DNA of 64,000 nt from Siphonodentalium dalli (taxonomy: Eukaryota; Mollusca; Scaphopoda; Gadilida; Siphonodentaliidae): positions 44,184,194-44,248,193 of the forward strand of contig CP136069.1 in the NCBI GenBank assembly GCA_032622095.1. The letters run 5' to 3'. Below the pieces are notes generated by a model that saw only the letters and a list, made by a program, of their open reading frames with translations, was not told the DNA's origin and did not search any database. Position 1 is the first letter of the stretch; the number at the start of each line of letters is the position of its first letter. The position numbers and the translations under genes were made by a program. Below, in pieces: positions 61,420 through 64,000 of the stretch.

Positions 61420-62153
61420 CTGAAAATATAAAATAATAGATAACATAAGTATGGTACAGACCAAGATCACAGGACAGTATCTAAAATATAAAATGATGCA
61501 TAACATAAGTATGGTTCAGTCCATAATCTGAGGGCAGTATATATCTAAGAAATTTGATAATTATTAATTTTTATTCATGCCTAACAGCATAAATTCTAAA
61601 TAGACAAAACATACTACCAAAACAGATTTTTCAGGCAGTTTAATCGACAAATCTAGTGTTAAACTATATAAATGCTACCTATCTGACCCCTCCCTGGTTG
61701 CCGTTAGTTAATTTTGTTTTAAATTGATGGTTACATGGAGATATAATGGCCACCCATATAGACTATATATATACCATGAAGTAAAGTATTCTCATTTTTT
61801 TTCGGAAAAAAGCCACTAAATGTGTGAAATTTTTTCAAGAAATGCTTAACATGCAAAAATATGAAGTTAATCATCAATCAACAAGTAGTCTCTGAAGAAC
61901 AAGAATCTCATAAACCCCCAACATGAATGCTATCTTTACAAATCAGTATCATTAATAGCAGCCGAGAAAGAAAGAAAACAGTTCTGCGTACATCCTGTGC
62001 AGAAAGTGCTATTGTAACATTTCTGAACTGGAGTGGATAATCAGCACATAATCCATATAACCACCTAATCAAATTCCCATTAACTGCTGACCCAAACAGG
62101 GTTCATAGCCAGAGTGCAAGTAGGTGGATAAACTAGGAAGTCATTCCAGCTTA

Positions 62154-62382
62154 ATATCCATTTCATGGCCGGAGCTGTGCTGGTGCAGCATAAAATACCC
62201 TGTGCCTGTGCATTCTCTTATATATATGCGAGTCTCCCATAGGGAGCCTCCCATATATAAGTGAATGCACTGGCTTACAAGATCAATGTGAATATTGTTA
62301 GGCCAATGTATTCTCGCATATATAATGAATTGGCACAGGGTTTTCGCAAAATTTCCAAAAGCTCCAGTCATGGAAGAGTTAA
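62154..62382 (-). mobile_element. H-c hairpin MITE
   Basis: catttcatggccggagctg near the left end; first hairpin at about 62205-62272, second reduced; TTAA at the right. Confidence 0.82.
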
Positions 62383-62824
62383 TAATCTATGATAAACCTT
62401 AGGAAAAAAAAGTAAGATTCCTTGAATCAGCATAAAGACAGGCTTTTTTGTCCATCCGTATGTGTGTAGGTCATGACGGTTTGTGAAAAACAATAACGTT
62501 TATGGAAAACTATACTTGGTACCTTATGTTTATTTTTCAGCTAGATCTCAATTCTGGGAATGTTTCTATTATGCAATATACAGGAACAGTATGGTGGGGT
62601 GGGAGGTGTCTCACTCCACTGAACCATGAACTAAAGTTTTAGTTTGTAACTTCATGTCTAAGACCAAAAATGTTGGAAACTTTTCAAAAGAAACTAGGTT
62701 AATATATGTTCCGAATTTTTATTTTTCAACCAATTTTAAGAGACATTCGATCAAATTTTGACAAAAATGTCCCAACCACACCAAGAATGACTATAAAGTT
62801 GGCTGCATGAATGAAATTTTCAGT

Positions 62825-63214
62825 TTAACCCTTTACCCAACAAAACGGCCAAATAAAGCTTCAACAGCCTAAAATATCTTCGGTCTGTCTCAATATAACC
62901 ATACAAATATGGATATCATTGGAACCGGCTCCTTGACCACATTGTGATAGTTACAGTTATGCCCTGTGCCAATGCATTCTCTTATATATGCGAGTCGACC
63001 ATAGGTCGCCTCGCATATATAAGAGAATGCATTGGCCTAAAAAAAATCTTTTTTTAACACTTTTTACCATTTTTTTTACCATTCTTTAACAATTTTATAA
63101 TTTTTAATGTGTTAAGCCAATGCATTCTCTTATATATGCGAGGCGACCTATGGTCGACTCGCATATATAAGAGAATGCATTGGCACAGGGCCCTTCTGTT
63201 GGGTAAAGGGTTAA
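62825..63214 (+). mobile_element. H-b hairpin MITE, full length
   Basis: TTAA-bounded and nearly identical to 42917-43317 apart from a short deletion in the left arm. Hairpins at about 62967-63033 and 63117-63183. The open frames at 63054-63349 cross it. Confidence 0.92.
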
Positions 63215-64000
63215 TAGAGCTTCTTCCATGACAATATGACAGGCCATACATATTACTTCTTGACAATGCTGATTACAAAACCATACAGGAAGACCAGTTG
63301 CCATGACAGATAAAATAAAAATATTCATAAAAATATTCAAGGATTTCATGATTAATTTTATGAAAGGAATTTTCTATGACAGATTCCCTTGATAATGAAT
63401 TTATCATCTCCCTCTCAATCAGCACTTGTGTTTTGGACCTGCCCAATCACAAAATGATGGTAAAAACATGCACTTAACTCTCTACATAAAAATATGTGGC
63501 ATGAGAACTCGGAATTTGTCTGGAGCCTGCTATGTGTATTAAATTCCTCCGTGATTCATTTAGAATGCATGTTTGAATCACAGGAGCCAAGGTTGGCATG
63601 AAGTGATTCCACTAATCATCTTCATAGAGAAACTTAAGAATACTGTTCCGCATTGTTAACTAATAATAATTATGCATAGACATCTACGATATGGGGTCTG
63701 CTCACCATGGTGGATATAATGTTGTTGAGATTTTGGCTATGGAGTCAGTTTGTATGTATCATATTCGCATTCCTTGGAGCCAAACTGTGGGAAAGAGTCT
63801 TATTCACAATATTTCTCCGAGACTAATGAATGATTCAAGTAAAGAAATACCTATATCCTGACATGGAGAACGAAATCTATATTTACAGATAATTATAGAT
63901 CTGTGTAATCGCAACAACACTTGAAATAACCAATTTTACAACTTTAATAGGTATAGAATCTATTGCAACCCTCATCTATATTTGAAGTTTTCAAGATATA

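Larger units (their letters stand above)
61420..64000 (-). other. Intron upstream of the first visible DDR exon
   Basis: Contains two hairpin MITEs (62154-62382 and 62825-63214) and otherwise unrecognised AT-rich sequence. No signal-peptide exon or promoter could be identified. Confidence 0.7.

Noticed and set aside
4022-63214. CRISPR-like array or repeated regulatory operator
   Set aside because: Repeats are irregularly spaced, palindromic and bounded by transposon-type target sites in a eukaryotic intron.

Overview
This is a eukaryotic, AT-rich genomic window from an animal. It lies almost entirely inside one large gene on the minus strand. The gene encodes a discoidin domain receptor (DDR), a collagen-sensing receptor tyrosine kinase. 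Five coding exons (1,008 coding bases, 336 codons' worth) join in frame across consensus GT..AG splice sites: 61419-61317, 46417-46276, 18774-18685, 2112-1965 and 804-280. Together they encode the discoidin (DS) domain and the DS-like domain. The signal-peptide exon(s) lie beyond the right end of the window. The juxtamembrane, transmembrane and kinase exons lie beyond the left end. No other protein-coding gene is supported.

The source is an invertebrate, and I infer a lophotrochozoan, probably a mollusc. Reasons are introns of 15-27 kb packed with short non-autonomous DNA transposons, a repeat tail with (GGAC)n and GGTATAA-type hairpins, and 'gggccataactct'-type repeat motifs of the sort I associate with bivalve genomes. 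This is an inference from general impression, not a database match.

The introns (about 98% of the window) are a mosaic of recurring families. P1 is a near-perfect palindrome of about 218 bp flanked by TA, with about 11 full copies plus halves. The H families are piggyBac-like MITEs bounded by TTAA and CCCTT, carrying one or two hairpins of about 70 bp, with about 22 copies in three terminal classes. T3 is a further TTAA-bounded MITE with TTAACCCTTTC..ACTAAATGG termini. F4 is a foldback element with a CAGAATGAGGTCC hairpin at each end (about 12 copies). G5 is a 170-bp repeat with a (GGAC)n and GGTATAA tail, in one place tandem. S6 is a tRNA-headed SINE. I7 is a 338-bp inverted repeat. No transposase is encoded here, so mobilising enzymes must come from elsewhere.

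The most interesting observations are these. (1) Substitutions mirrored between the two arms of palindromes, alongside copies with mixed arms. (2) One hairpin stem shared by MITE classes with different termini. (3) MITEs whose left flank is repeated immediately after the element (15112 and 30629). (4) A DDR whose collagen-binding trench is changed at several positions and whose DS-like exon contains no cysteine. (5) Nested and adjacent insertions that give relative ages.
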